In this document: in pieces, positions 28,114-36,349 of the stretch
Position numbering within the stretch: the stretch's first letter is position 1
Layout: each line of letters opens with the position of its first letter
Assembly: GCF_041027365.1 (NCBI RefSeq)
Contig: NZ_JBFTEH010000014.1
Span: 1 to 64,000, forward strand
Direction: 5' to 3'
Length of the DNA stretch: 64,000 nt
DNA from: VKMB-3413 sp041027365
GTDB taxonomy: Bacteria > Pseudomonadota > Alphaproteobacteria > Rhizobiales > Rhizobiaceae
The notes under the pieces: generated by a model
The model's input: only the letters and a program-made list of their open reading frames with translations
The model's database searches: none
What the model was told of the DNA's origin: nothing
Position numbers and translations under genes: made by a program

Positions 28114-28127
28114 GGCCATCGGCCATC
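28114..28127 (+). repeat. 7-bp tandem duplication in the cyoD start region
   Basis: GGCCATC occurs twice in a row (28114-28120 and 28121-28127), followed by GGCCAC. Removing one copy joins the ATG at 28085 in frame to the CyoD body through a His/Gly-rich segment (A-P-A-I-G-H-T-G-H-G-S-H). With both copies the frame shifts by one base. Confidence 0.9.
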
Positions 28128-28190
28128 GGCCACACCGGCCACGGCTCCCACCAGCACGTCCATGCGGAAGGCGGCCAGGCGCACGGCACG

Positions 28191-28655
28191 ATGAAGAGCT
28201 ACCTGACGGGCTTCGTCCTGTCGGTGGTGCTGACCGCGATCCCGTTCTGGCTGGTGATGTCGGGCGTCCTCCACAGCACCGTCGCGACGACCGTCACGGT
28301 CATTGCCTTCGCCTTCGTGCAGATCATCGTGCACATGGTCTACTTCCTGCACATGAACGGCCGCTCGGAAGGCGGCTGGACGATGATGGCGCTGATCTTC
28401 ACCCTCATCCTGGTGGTGATCACGCTGAGCGGCTCGATCTGGGTCATGTACCACCTCAACGTGAACATGATGCCGGCGATGCGCGAGATGCAGAACATGG
28501 AGGTCAACGGACCGACGGGCGTTCCCGCCGTGGGCGGCAAGCATCCGATGCCGAACGACGCCATCGGCGAAGGCGTGATCCCGCAGCAAGGCGATGCCGG
28601 GGCTCAGGGCGGCCAGATGGACATGGGTGCCGGAGCCGGCGGCTCCGCCCAGTAA
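28191..28655 (+). CDS. cyoD: Cytochrome o ubiquinol oxidase subunit IV (N-terminus frame-shifted)
   Basis: The open frame from ATG 28191 encodes 154 aa with all three CyoD membrane segments (about 4-24, 30-52, 61-84) and a Gly/Met-rich tail. The expected start is ATG 28085, coupled to the cyoC stop, but a 7-bp tandem duplication at 28114-28127 throws that start into another frame. Without it the protein would be 187 aa with a His-rich leader. ATG 28191 has no good ribosome site. As written, the frame from 28085 has no stop and runs on in frame into SURF1. The cause may be a real mutation, slippage or a sequence error. Confidence 0.85.
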   Translation: MKSYLTGFVLSVVLTAIPFWLVMSGVLHSTVATTVTVIAFAFVQIIVHMVYFLHMNGRSEGGWTMMALIFTLILVVITLSGSIWVMYHLNVNMMPAMREMQNMEVNGPTGVPAVGGKHPMPNDAIGEGVIPQQGDAGAQGGQMDMGAGAGGSAQ

Positions 28656-28668
28656 CGCCACACCGGGC

Positions 28669-28702
28669 CCGCGGCCGCGTCCTCTTCGGGAGGCGGCCGC
28701 GG
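28669..28702 (+). promoter_or_regulatory. Strong hairpin between cyoD and the SURF1 gene
   Basis: CCGCGGCCGC (28669-28678) and GCGGCCGCGG (28693-28702) are perfect 10-bp arms. The loop contains a further short stem (CCTC with GAGG) around a TTCGG turn. It starts 14 nt after the cyoD stop and 15 nt before the SURF1 start. No T-run follows, so partial termination or mRNA processing is more likely than full termination. Confidence 0.65.
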
Positions 28703-28717
28703 CCAAAATGTTTCGTG

Positions 28718-29503
28718 ATGACCGAGACTGCCACTCCCGACGATGAGGCACGGGCGGAAGCGCAAACGCCGCGCTCGCTGCGCAGCCTGATCCTGCTGCT
28801 GACCGCCGGCGCCCTGTTCTTCGCGCTCTTCGTCGGGCTCGGGATCTGGCAGCTCGAGCGGCGCGTCTGGAAGCTGAACCTCATCGCCAGCGTCAACGCC
28901 CGCGTCGACGCCCCGCCGATCCCGGCCCCCGGCCCGTCCGACTGGCCGAGGCTGACCGCGGGCAACGACGAATATCGCCATGTGAAGGTGCATGGCCGCT
29001 TCCTCAACGATCGCGAGACCTTCGTGAAGGCCGTGACCGACCTCGGCGGCGGCTATTGGGTGATGACGCCCTTCGTCACCGATCGCGGCTTCACCGTGAT
29101 GGTCGATCGCGGCTTCGTGCCGCCGGACCTTCGGGACCCCGCGAAGCGCGCCCGCGGCGAGATCGCCGGTGAAACGACGGTCACCGGGCTGCTTCGGATG
29201 AGCGAGCCGGGCGGCGCCTTCCTGCACAGCAACGTCCCGGCGGACGACCGCTGGTATTCGCGGGACGTCGCGGCGATCGCCAAGGCCAGAGCCGTCATCG
29301 GCCCCCTCGCCCCGTACTTCATCGATGCCGAGCGCATGGCGGCGCCGGACGTCTACCCCGTCGGCGGCCTCACCGTCATCTCGTTCCACAACAGCCATCT
29401 CGTCTACGCCTTCACCTGGTTCGGGATGGCCCTCCTGACGCTGGCGGCGATGACCTATGTGGTGGTCGACGAGCGCCGGCTGCGCCAGGGCGGCAAGGCG
29501 TAG
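28718..29503 (+). CDS. SURF1 family oxidase assembly protein
   Basis: Membrane protein of 261 aa with a segment at about 25-43, a large periplasmic domain and a C-terminal segment at about 235-253. GLGIWQLERRVWKLNLI, the VMVDRGFVP motif and the terminal HLVYAFTWFGMALL are SURF1 hallmarks. The family helps insert haem into haem-copper oxidases, which fits its place after cyoABCD. The start is ATG 28718; the same frame is open upstream through the shifted cyoD frame. Confidence 0.92.
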   Translation: MTETATPDDEARAEAQTPRSLRSLILLLTAGALFFALFVGLGIWQLERRVWKLNLIASVNARVDAPPIPAPGPSDWPRLTAGNDEYRHVKVHGRFLNDRETFVKAVTDLGGGYWVMTPFVTDRGFTVMVDRGFVPPDLRDPAKRARGEIAGETTVTGLLRMSEPGGAFLHSNVPADDRWYSRDVAAIAKARAVIGPLAPYFIDAERMAAPDVYPVGGLTVISFHNSHLVYAFTWFGMALLTLAAMTYVVVDERRLRQGGKA

Positions 29504-29571
29504 CGCCGGGGCTGCGACACGGCGCGGCACCTTTGCGGCAAGCGGTTACGGGGAAAGCTTCGAGCGCCTAT

Positions 29572-30948
29572 ATGGCGGGCATGACATCGGGCACCGACAG
29601 TTTCGACATGCGGGCGGCGACCGGCATCCCCTCGCCGGGACGGGCCGCGTCGGCGGAGGTCGGCCCGGCGATCGACTCGGCGAACCAGAAGAATCTCCTG
29701 ATCCTCGTCCAGCTGCGCTGGATCGCCGTCGTCGGGCAGATCCTGACGATCTGCTTCGTGCATTTCGGCCTCGACATCACCCTGCCGCTCGGCCCTCTTT
29801 CGGTGGTCGTGGCGCTGCTCGTCGGCCTGAACTTCGCGACGCTGGTCTGGCTGCGCAAGCGGCCTGAGGTCGGCAGCCACGTCCTCGAGGCCGCCATGAT
29901 CTTCGACGTGGTGGCGCTGACGGCGCAGTTCGCGCTGACCGGGGGCATCAACAATCCCTTCATCCCGCTCTACCTCCTGCAGGTCGTGCTGGGCGCGGTG
30001 CTTCTTCCCCCGCGCGCCACCTGGTCGCTGGCCGCGATCTCCTTCTCCGGCCTCGTGGTCATCTCCGTTCTCAACATGCCGCTGATGCTGCCGGAGACCG
30101 CGTCCGGCGACTACGCGCTGTTCCTGCGCACCCTCGCTTTGCTCCTGTGCCTCGGCCTCGACGGCCTGCTGCTCGTGGTCTTCGTCGCGCAGGTGACCCG
30201 GAACCTTCGGGAACGCGACGCCCATCTCGCGGTCATGCGCCAGCAGGCGGCCGAGGAGGACCACATCATCCGCATGGGACTGCTCGCCTCGAGCGCGGCG
30301 CACGAGCTCGGCACGCCCCTCGCCTCGCTGTCGGTCATTCTCGGCGACTGGGCGCGCGTGCCGGCGATCGCCAGGGACGGCGACCTTGCCCAGGAGCTCG
30401 GCGAGATGCAGGCGGCGGTGAAGCGCTGCAAGTCGATCGTCACCGGCGTCCTGATGAGCGCCGGCGAGGCGCGCGGCGAAGCGGCCGGGCTGACGACGCT
30501 CTCCCGCTTCCTCGACGCCGTCGTCGACGAGTGGCGGACGACCCGGCCGGACGCGACGCTGGCCTACGAGACCTTTCTGGAAAACGATCTCGCCATCGTC
30601 TCCGACACGACGCTGAAGCAGGTGATCTTCAACCTCCTCGACAACGCCTATGAGTCCCCGTCGCGCTGGATCGGCCTCTCGGCAGAGCGGCGCGGCGAGA
30701 TGTTCCTGCTGACCGTCACCGACCAGGGGCCGGGCTTTGCGCCGAAAGTGCTGCAGCAGTTCGGCAAGCCCTACCAGTCCACCAAGGGCCGCCAGGGGGG
30801 CGGCATCGGCCTGTTCATCGTCGTCAACGTGGTGCGCAAGCTCGGCGGCAACGTCACTGCCAGGAACCGACCCGGCCGCGGCGCCCTCGTCTCGCTGGAG
30901 CTGCCGCTGTCGGCCCTTGCCATTGGAGATCTCGATCATGCCGGATGA
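29572..30948 (+). CDS. regB: Redox-sensing histidine kinase RegB/ActS
   Basis: Inner-membrane histidine kinase of about 458 aa with six membrane segments in the N-terminal half. The quinone-associated motif GGxxNPF is present (TGGINNPFIPL), the H-box is SSAAHELGTPLASL, and a conserved redox-type Cys lies downstream in AVKRCKSIVTG. The ATP-binding domain shows NLLDNAYE and GGGIGLFIVVNV. These features together define RegB/PrrB/ActS, which lowers its activity when the quinone pool is oxidised. ATG 29572 and ATG 29581 are both possible starts. It overlaps regA by 11 bp. Confidence 0.93.
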   Translation: MAGMTSGTDSFDMRAATGIPSPGRAASAEVGPAIDSANQKNLLILVQLRWIAVVGQILTICFVHFGLDITLPLGPLSVVVALLVGLNFATLVWLRKRPEVGSHVLEAAMIFDVVALTAQFALTGGINNPFIPLYLLQVVLGAVLLPPRATWSLAAISFSGLVVISVLNMPLMLPETASGDYALFLRTLALLLCLGLDGLLLVVFVAQVTRNLRERDAHLAVMRQQAAEEDHIIRMGLLASSAAHELGTPLASLSVILGDWARVPAIARDGDLAQELGEMQAAVKRCKSIVTGVLMSAGEARGEAAGLTTLSRFLDAVVDEWRTTRPDATLAYETFLENDLAIVSDTTLKQVIFNLLDNAYESPSRWIGLSAERRGEMFLLTVTDQGPGFAPKVLQQFGKPYQSTKGRQGGGIGLFIVVNVVRKLGGNVTARNRPGRGALVSLELPLSALAIGDLDHAG

Positions 30949-31471
30949 GCGCTCGCTCGTCATCGTCGAGGACGACCTCGGCTTCGCCCGCACGCTGAAG
31001 CGCTCCTTCGAGCGACGCGGCTACACCGTCTTCCACGCGCCCGGCCGAAGCGAACTCGACGCGCTTCTGAAGGAGCGCAGCTTCGGCTACGCCGTCGTCG
31101 ACCTGAAGCTCGAGGGTGCGTCCGGCCTGCAATGCGTCGAGACGCTGCACGCCCACGACGAGGACATGCTGATCGTCGTCCTGACCGGCTTCGCCTCGAT
31201 CGCGACGGCGGTGGAGGCGATCAAGCTCGGCGCCTGCCACTATCTCGCCAAGCCGTCCAACACCGACGACATCGAGGAGGCCTTCTCCAAGGCCGAGGGC
31301 AATGCCGAGGTGGCGCTGACGGAGCGCCCGACGTCGATCAAGACGCTCGAATGGGAACGGATCCACGAGACGCTGGTCGAGACGGATTTCAATATTTCAG
31401 AGACGGCGCGGCGGCTCGGCATGCACCGCCGCACGCTGGCGCGGAAACTGGAGAAGCGGCAGGTGAAGTGA
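30938..31471 (+). CDS. regA: Redox response regulator RegA/ActR
   Basis: Response regulator of 177 aa. The receiver domain has acidic residues E11-D13, phospho-acceptor D55 (VVDLKLEGASGL), T83 and K105, with the RegA-like segment AIKLGACHYLAKPSNTDDI. A short linker leads to a Fis-type helix-turn-helix, NISETARRLGMHRRTLARKL, at about 152-171. RegA controls respiratory, carbon and nitrogen genes in alphaproteobacteria. Its position after cyo and SURF1 suggests control of the adjacent oxidase, which is inferred. Confidence 0.94.
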   Translation: MPDERSLVIVEDDLGFARTLKRSFERRGYTVFHAPGRSELDALLKERSFGYAVVDLKLEGASGLQCVETLHAHDEDMLIVVLTGFASIATAVEAIKLGACHYLAKPSNTDDIEEAFSKAEGNAEVALTERPTSIKTLEWERIHETLVETDFNISETARRLGMHRRTLARKLEKRQVK

Positions 31472-31571
31472 GCCGCGGCAGGTGAAGGCTTGAACCGCCG
31501 CGATCGACGGGAAGGACGCGCGCGCTGTCTGCCCCCACGCGTCGCAGCCGACACGCCCCGGTCCGAAGGCC

Positions 31572-32930
31572 TCAGTCGGCCTTGACCTGCATCTTCGCCT
31601 GCAGCTTCGCGCACTGGTCCGTCATATCGGCGCGGGGCGTGAAGATGGTGAAGTCGTAGGGCGCCGGCGCGTCGGCTCGCAGGCCGTAATCGGACGGCTT
31701 CGCCTCGCCCTTCGCGACCTCGACCATCTGCACCGAGACGGACTTCTCGCCCGGCTGGCGCTGATGCAGGAGCGACGGCACCGCCCGGTCGTTGCGGACA
31801 TGGCCGTCGCCGGCGATCAGCACGGCGCGGCCGGTCGCGTCGGCTGCCTGCATCATCGCGTCGGCGAGAGCTCCGTCGCGCGCCCGCTGCGCGTCGACCA
31901 TCGGCGCCACCGCCTTGTCAGGCAACAGCCCGCAATGGGCATCCTTGATCTCGCCGGCGAGCGCCAGCGCCTCGTCCGCAGGCAGCGCGCCCGTCAGGCC
32001 CAGCCGTTCCTGCTCGGCCTGCTGAAGCACGCCGGCTCCCTCACGGGCGATCGCCGACACCGTGCCGGCGTCGAGATCGCCGGCGAAGATCGGAAGATCG
32101 TGCGCCAAGGCGGTGTCGAAGATCGGCCGATAGTTCTGGAAGTCCGGCCAGCCCCGCTCGTTCCAGCGGACGGACTTGGCGAAGTCGGCGGGATCGGTGC
32201 CGTCCTTGCCGAACCGCTCCGCAGCCTCGGCGAAACGGCGCGGGATCATCTCGAAGACGAGCGACAGGTCGTTGTTCGCCTTCTCCGCCAGGTCGCCGAC
32301 GATATCCGCCTGGATGCGGTGATGATCCGGATTGTCGTGGATCTCGCCGAGAAGCACGTAGCGGGCGCCCGCCGCCGTACCGACGAGGTCGGAGGCATCG
32401 GTGCGCGTCCCGTCGGCGCGGAACACGCCGCCGACCAGCGGATTGTCGGCCAGGAACCGCGATTGCCAGACCGGCGCCGCGGCGTCGAAGATGGGGGTCG
32501 CGAGAGGCTTGGACGCGTCCGCGTCGGCTTTCACCGGCGCGGCCTTGCCCGACTGGGCGACGGTGGTGAGGAATGCCGCTGCGCCCTTCGGCCCGGCCGG
32601 GGCGCCGGAGAAGGCATTGGCGCCCGCGGAGGGGCCACGCGCCTCGGGCGCTGACGCCCGCGCCGCCTCGACGACCGCCGGCGCCGCGTCGTCGGCATCG
32701 CGCTCGAACGGCTTCACCGTGGCGATCTGGACGTCGGCGAAATTGTCGCCGTCCTTGCGGTAGGGCAGCGCCATTCTCGCCGGCTCGCGCGGCGGAACGA
32801 AGTTGACGCTGTCTTCCGTCCGCTTGAGCGGGATCTTGGCGATCACCGCCTGGGCGTTGTCGGCCACGGCATAGCCGAGCCCGGCAAGGACCGTCACGAC
32901 AGTCGGCAAGATCCAGTCAGCGCGTTTCAA
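31572..32930 (-). CDS. ChaN-like (Tiki superfamily) envelope protein
   Basis: Predicted 452-aa protein with one N-terminal membrane segment or uncleaved signal (about 6-23), an Ala-rich low-complexity stretch (about 70-160) and a C-terminal ChaN/DUF399 domain. The domain start YVLLGEIHDNPDHHRIQ with its Glu and His residues and the later SLVFEMIPR and IFAGDL are typical. Relatives bind haem or act as metal-dependent hydrolases. TTG 32930 is chosen because GGGGAAA (complement of 32937-32943) lies 6 nt before it; the open frame upstream to 33056 looks non-coding. Convergent with regA. Confidence 0.85.
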   Translation of the reverse strand: MKRADWILPTVVTVLAGLGYAVADNAQAVIAKIPLKRTEDSVNFVPPREPARMALPYRKDGDNFADVQIATVKPFERDADDAAPAVVEAARASAPEARGPSAGANAFSGAPAGPKGAAAFLTTVAQSGKAAPVKADADASKPLATPIFDAAAPVWQSRFLADNPLVGGVFRADGTRTDASDLVGTAAGARYVLLGEIHDNPDHHRIQADIVGDLAEKANNDLSLVFEMIPRRFAEAAERFGKDGTDPADFAKSVRWNERGWPDFQNYRPIFDTALAHDLPIFAGDLDAGTVSAIAREGAGVLQQAEQERLGLTGALPADEALALAGEIKDAHCGLLPDKAVAPMVDAQRARDGALADAMMQAADATGRAVLIAGDGHVRNDRAVPSLLHQRQPGEKSVSVQMVEVAKGEAKPSDYGLRADAPAPYDFTIFTPRADMTDQCAKLQAKMQVKAD

Positions 32931-33006
32931 TCTGCATTTCCCCGATGCACGCGAGCAGCGCCTACCCCCCGGCATCGCTTCCCCCGCCCTGCTTCGTAAC
33001 AAATCG

Positions 33007-33021
33007 TGCCACGATGTGGCA
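33007..33021. promoter_or_regulatory. Inverted repeat upstream of the ChaN-like gene
   Basis: TGCCAC-GAT-GTGGCA is a perfect 6-bp inverted repeat with a 3-nt centre, about 77 bp upstream of the start. It lies in an AT-richer stretch (32990-33070) that is a sensible promoter region for the minus-strand gene. No known iron-regulator box is matched. Confidence 0.45.
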
Positions 33022-33130
33022 AAACTATTGCAGACAGGACAGGAATGACACGGCACAAGTAAAAAAATGCCGAAGACGCGCGCTTCGACGGGCTGAATCT
33101 GCGGGTTCGGATGAAAAGGCGGATATGGCC

Positions 33131-33300
33131 GCGGGATCCGGACCGCGCCAGGCGCCCGGATCCCGCGTGTCGCCTCCCCGGCAACTCCCGCCGCGCGATC
33201 GGCGAATCACTCCGCCGCTCTCCTCGGGTATCCACGCATCATGGATACAGCCGTCACGGGAGACGGGCCAGACCGCCGGAACACACCTCGGCGGCTTTTC
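33131..33300 (+). other. Non-coding stretch with three inverted repeats
   Basis: The 32931-33369 gap has no credible gene. It contains GCGGGATCCGG (33131-33141) with CCGGATCCCGC (33156-33166), GTATCCA (33228-33234) with TGGATAC (33242-33248), and CCGCCG (33273-33278) with CGGCGG (33289-33294) followed by CTTTTC. The last looks like an intrinsic terminator on the plus strand although no plus-strand gene precedes it. A small RNA is one reading; a terminator region for the transglycosylase gene on the minus strand is another. Confidence 0.4.
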
Positions 33301-33369
33301 CCCGGCTTCCTTAAGAGGTCGTTAAGCGCGACCCGGCGGGAGGCTTCGGATCTCGCCATTCCGCCGCTT

Positions 33370-34599
33370 TCAGAGCCGCGCGGCGAGCGCCTTCGTCGGC
33401 CAGCAGGTCTGCGGCAGGCCGAGCGCCTTTTCGGCGGCACCGATCGAGCGGCGCGTCTTGAAGCCGGCGAGGCCGTCGACGCCGCCGACGTCGTAGCCCC
33501 TGCCCTCGAGCTTCTCCTGCATCCGCGCGACGTCGCCGCGGGTCATCCGGTCGGTCGGCGAAAAGCTGCCCTTCAGCGGCGCGCCGCCAGTCATGCGGTC
33601 CGCGACGAGCCCGACGAACAGGGCATAGAGGTCGGAATTGTTGTAGGCCTTGATGACGTAGAAGTTGTCGGTGACGACGAAGGCCGGGCCGAACCGGCCG
33701 GCCGGCATCAGGAGATGATCCTGCCGATTTTCCGCATCGTGCGGCAGGCCGGCGCCGGAGGGGCGCCTCACGCCATCCCTTGCAAATCCCGCCAGCGTCT
33801 CGCCGCGATCCGGGCCCTCGCCCGTGCAGGACAGCGTCTTCGGGACCAGCGCCTCGAAGCCCCAGCCGCGGCCGCGCTGCCAGCCGGCCTGATGCAGGAA
33901 GTTCGCGATCGAGGCGAGCGTATCCGGCACCGAGTTCCAGATGTCCTTGCGGCCGTCGCCGTCGAAGTCGACGGCATATTGCAGGAATTTCGACGGCATG
34001 AACTGCGGCTGGCCGAGCGCACCGGCCCAGGACGACTTCAGCTGCGACGCCTTCAGGTGCCCATCGGCGACGATCTGCAGCGCAGCCAGAAGTTCGGTGC
34101 GGAACATCTCCTTGCGCCGGGAGAGCCAGGCCTTGGTGCCGAGCACCTGGAAGGCGTTCTGGGGGATCTTCGCCCGGCCGAAGTTCGATTCGCGCCCCCA
34201 GATCGCGACGACGATCGGCGCCGGAACGCCGTAGCGCGCCTCGATCCGCTTCAGCACGGCGCCGTAGCGCTGCAGAAGCGCCTTGCCGGTCGCGGCGTTG
34301 GCCGCGATCGCCCGGTCGGAGAGATAGTCGGCGCCGCTCTTGAACTCGGCCTGGAAGTTGTTCTCCTCGACCTTCGCCGTCTCGCCGGGCAGGACGAGGT
34401 CCGGCAGCGACAGATCGGGCTTCACGCCGCCGAAAGCCGCGTTGAACACCGGCCGCGGCACCCCGCGCGCCTTGGCCGCCGGCCAGATGTCGGTCTCGAG
34501 GAAATGGTGGAAGCCGTCGCTCGTGCTGTCGGCGCGGCTTGCGGACGGCGCAGCCAGGGCGATGACGAGCGCGGACAGGATGAGCAGGATCGGTCGCAT
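33370..34599 (-). CDS. Lytic murein transglycosylase, MltB type
   Basis: Periplasmic enzyme of 409 aa that cleaves peptidoglycan glycan strands. A signal peptide covers about 1-22. The SLT/MltB domain has the catalytic glutamate E137 in WGRESNFG, followed by ALGQPQFMPSKFLQYAVDFDGDG. A C-terminal peptidoglycan-binding domain (about 345-405) contains the repeat-like LEGRGYDVGGVDGLAGFKTRRSI. This is the usual two-domain rhizobial form. It stands alone, on the same strand as the lysE-like gene upstream. Confidence 0.93.
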   Translation of the reverse strand: MRPILLILSALVIALAAPSASRADSTSDGFHHFLETDIWPAAKARGVPRPVFNAAFGGVKPDLSLPDLVLPGETAKVEENNFQAEFKSGADYLSDRAIAANAATGKALLQRYGAVLKRIEARYGVPAPIVVAIWGRESNFGRAKIPQNAFQVLGTKAWLSRRKEMFRTELLAALQIVADGHLKASQLKSSWAGALGQPQFMPSKFLQYAVDFDGDGRKDIWNSVPDTLASIANFLHQAGWQRGRGWGFEALVPKTLSCTGEGPDRGETLAGFARDGVRRPSGAGLPHDAENRQDHLLMPAGRFGPAFVVTDNFYVIKAYNNSDLYALFVGLVADRMTGGAPLKGSFSPTDRMTRGDVARMQEKLEGRGYDVGGVDGLAGFKTRRSIGAAEKALGLPQTCWPTKALAARL

Positions 34600-34653
34600 A
34601 CGGGCATGCTACAGGCGCCCGCACGCCATAACCAGTGCGGGCGGCGAGACGAT

Positions 34654-35271
34654 TCAGCTGCGCCGCATGACGGTCCAGACGGCCGTGCCGGCGAGGATCG
34701 CCGCGGCCGACCGGTTGAGCGAGCGCATCACCGCCGAGTTGCGGATCGCGCCGCGCGCAGCCGCGGCCAGCGCCGCGTATGGGGTCAGGATCAGGAACAG
34801 GACCGGCACGGTGACGAGCGCGAGCAGGCCATAGCCTGGGAGGGTGATCGCCTTGAGGTCGAGGATCGACGGCAGCAGCGCGAGATAGAAGAAGATCGTC
34901 TTGGGGTTCGACAGCGTCACCATCAGCCCGGCGGAAAAGCTCGATCCGACGCTGCGCGAGGACAGCGCCTCGACGCGCTGGCGTTCGGGATCGGACCGCC
35001 ACATCTTCCAGGCGAGATAGGCGAGGTAGAGAGCAGCGCCGTAGCGGATGACGACGAACACCTCCCCGAACGCCTCGGCCACCAGCGCCAGGCCGAAGCA
35101 GGCGGCCGTCAGATAGATGAGGTCGCCGAGCACGAGGCCCGCGATCAGCGCCAGCCCGTGCCGGAATCCGGAGCCGAGCGCCCGCCCGACCAGCGCCATG
35201 ACGCCGGGTCCCGGGATCGCCGCGGCAATGCCGAGGGCGAGCGCGTAGGCGGCAATGGCATAGAGGGTCAT
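34654..35271 (-). CDS. LysE/RhtB family exporter
   Basis: Inner-membrane protein of 205 aa with about six membrane segments. The N-terminal AAIPGPGVMALVGRALGSGFRHGLALIAGLVLGDL is the family signature, and LSNPKTIFFYLALLPS follows in the middle. Members export amino acids or their derivatives; the substrate is not predictable. It lies 54 bp upstream of the transglycosylase gene and 61 bp downstream of recR. Confidence 0.9.
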   Translation of the reverse strand: MTLYAIAAYALALGIAAAIPGPGVMALVGRALGSGFRHGLALIAGLVLGDLIYLTAACFGLALVAEAFGEVFVVIRYGAALYLAYLAWKMWRSDPERQRVEALSSRSVGSSFSAGLMVTLSNPKTIFFYLALLPSILDLKAITLPGYGLLALVTVPVLFLILTPYAALAAAARGAIRNSAVMRSLNRSAAAILAGTAVWTVMRRS

Positions 35272-35332
35272 GCTGTGGTCCCCGTTCGGACGTCAATGGT
35301 CGAAGCCATTTTACCGCAAATGTGGACCCCCG

Positions 35333-35938
35333 TCAGAGCGCAGTCCTGGACCGCATCGCCGCGGCGAGCGTGCCCTCGTCGAGATAGTCGAGTTCGCCGC
35401 CGACGGGAACGCCGTGGGCGAGGCGCGTCACCTTCACGTCGAGGCCGTCGAGCTGGTCCATGATGTAGTGGGCGGTCGTCTGGCCCTCGACGGTGGCGTT
35501 CACCGCCAAAACCAGCTCCTTCACCGTGCCGGCATGGATGCGGTCGACGAGCTGGCGGATGGTCAGATCCTCCGGCCCGACGCCTTCCAGCGGAGACAGC
35601 ACCCCGCCGAGGACGTGATAGGCGGCGTTCAGCGCCTTCGCCCGCTCCAGCGCCCAGAGGTCCGACACGTCCTCGACGACGACGACCGTCGCCTGATCGC
35701 GGGCGTGGTCGCAGCAGATCGTGCAGGGATCGCGGGTGTCGATATTGCCGCAGGTCGAGCAGACCTGCACCTTGTCCAGCGCCTCGCCCATGGCGGCGGA
35801 CAGCGGCGCCAGCAGCTGCTCGCGCCGCTTGACGAGATGCAGCGCCGCGCGCCGCGCCGAACGGGGCCCGAGCCCCGGCAGCTTGGCGAGCAGCTGGATC
35901 AGCCGCTCGATCTCCGGGCCGGCGATGGATTTGGCCAT
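35333..35938 (-). CDS. recR: Recombination protein RecR
   Basis: DNA repair protein of 201 aa acting with RecF/RecO. A helix-hairpin-helix near 17-35 (LPGLGPRSARRAAL) is followed by a four-cysteine zinc finger (C60, C63, C72, C75) and a Toprim domain beginning VVVVEDVSDLWALE. The C-terminal Walker-B-like region is present. It follows ybaB by 1 bp and dnaX in the conserved dnaX-ybaB-recR order. Confidence 0.97.
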   Translation of the reverse strand: MAKSIAGPEIERLIQLLAKLPGLGPRSARRAALHLVKRREQLLAPLSAAMGEALDKVQVCSTCGNIDTRDPCTICCDHARDQATVVVVEDVSDLWALERAKALNAAYHVLGGVLSPLEGVGPEDLTIRQLVDRIHAGTVKELVLAVNATVEGQTTAHYIMDQLDGLDVKVTRLAHGVPVGGELDYLDEGTLAAAMRSRTAL

Positions 35939-35939
35939 G

Positions 35940-36263
35940 TCAGAACGGGAACTTCATCCCCGCCGGCAGGTTCAGCCCGGCCGTCAGCTCCTGCGTCTTC
36001 TCCTGGATCGCCAGCTGCAGCTTGGCGTGCGCGTCGTTGTGGGCGGCAACGATGAGGTCTTCCAGGATGTCCTTCTCGTCCGCCTTCATCAGCGAGGCGT
36101 CGACGGTGACGCCGCGCATCTCGCCCTTGCCGGAGAGCGTGACGGTGACGACGCCGCCGCCGGACTGACCGGAGACCTCGATCTGCCCGATATCGTCCTG
36201 CAGCCCGGCCATCTTCTCCTGCATGGCCTTGGCCTGCTTCATCATGTTCATCAGGTCTTTCAT
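35940..36263 (-). CDS. ybaB: Nucleoid-associated protein YbaB/EbfC
   Basis: Small dimeric DNA-binding protein of 107 aa. The sequence MKDLMNMMKQAKAMQEKMAGLQ and the central VTVTLSGKGEMRGVTVD are typical of the family. It lies between dnaX (86 bp) and recR (1 bp), an order conserved across many bacteria. It is thought to modulate nucleoid structure and repair. No anomaly. Confidence 0.95.
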   Translation of the reverse strand: MKDLMNMMKQAKAMQEKMAGLQDDIGQIEVSGQSGGGVVTVTLSGKGEMRGVTVDASLMKADEKDILEDLIVAAHNDAHAKLQLAIQEKTQELTAGLNLPAGMKFPF

Positions 36264-36349
36264 CGGGTGATCTCCTCGGTGGCGGCAGGCGTCTCACGCC
36301 CTGCCTCAAGATTTGACGGCCGTCCCGCCGAACCCATCGACGACAGGGT

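Noticed and set aside
33340..33370. Intrinsic terminator for the transglycosylase gene
   Set aside because: No stem with a T-run on the minus strand directly after its stop; only the more distant inverted repeats listed above.
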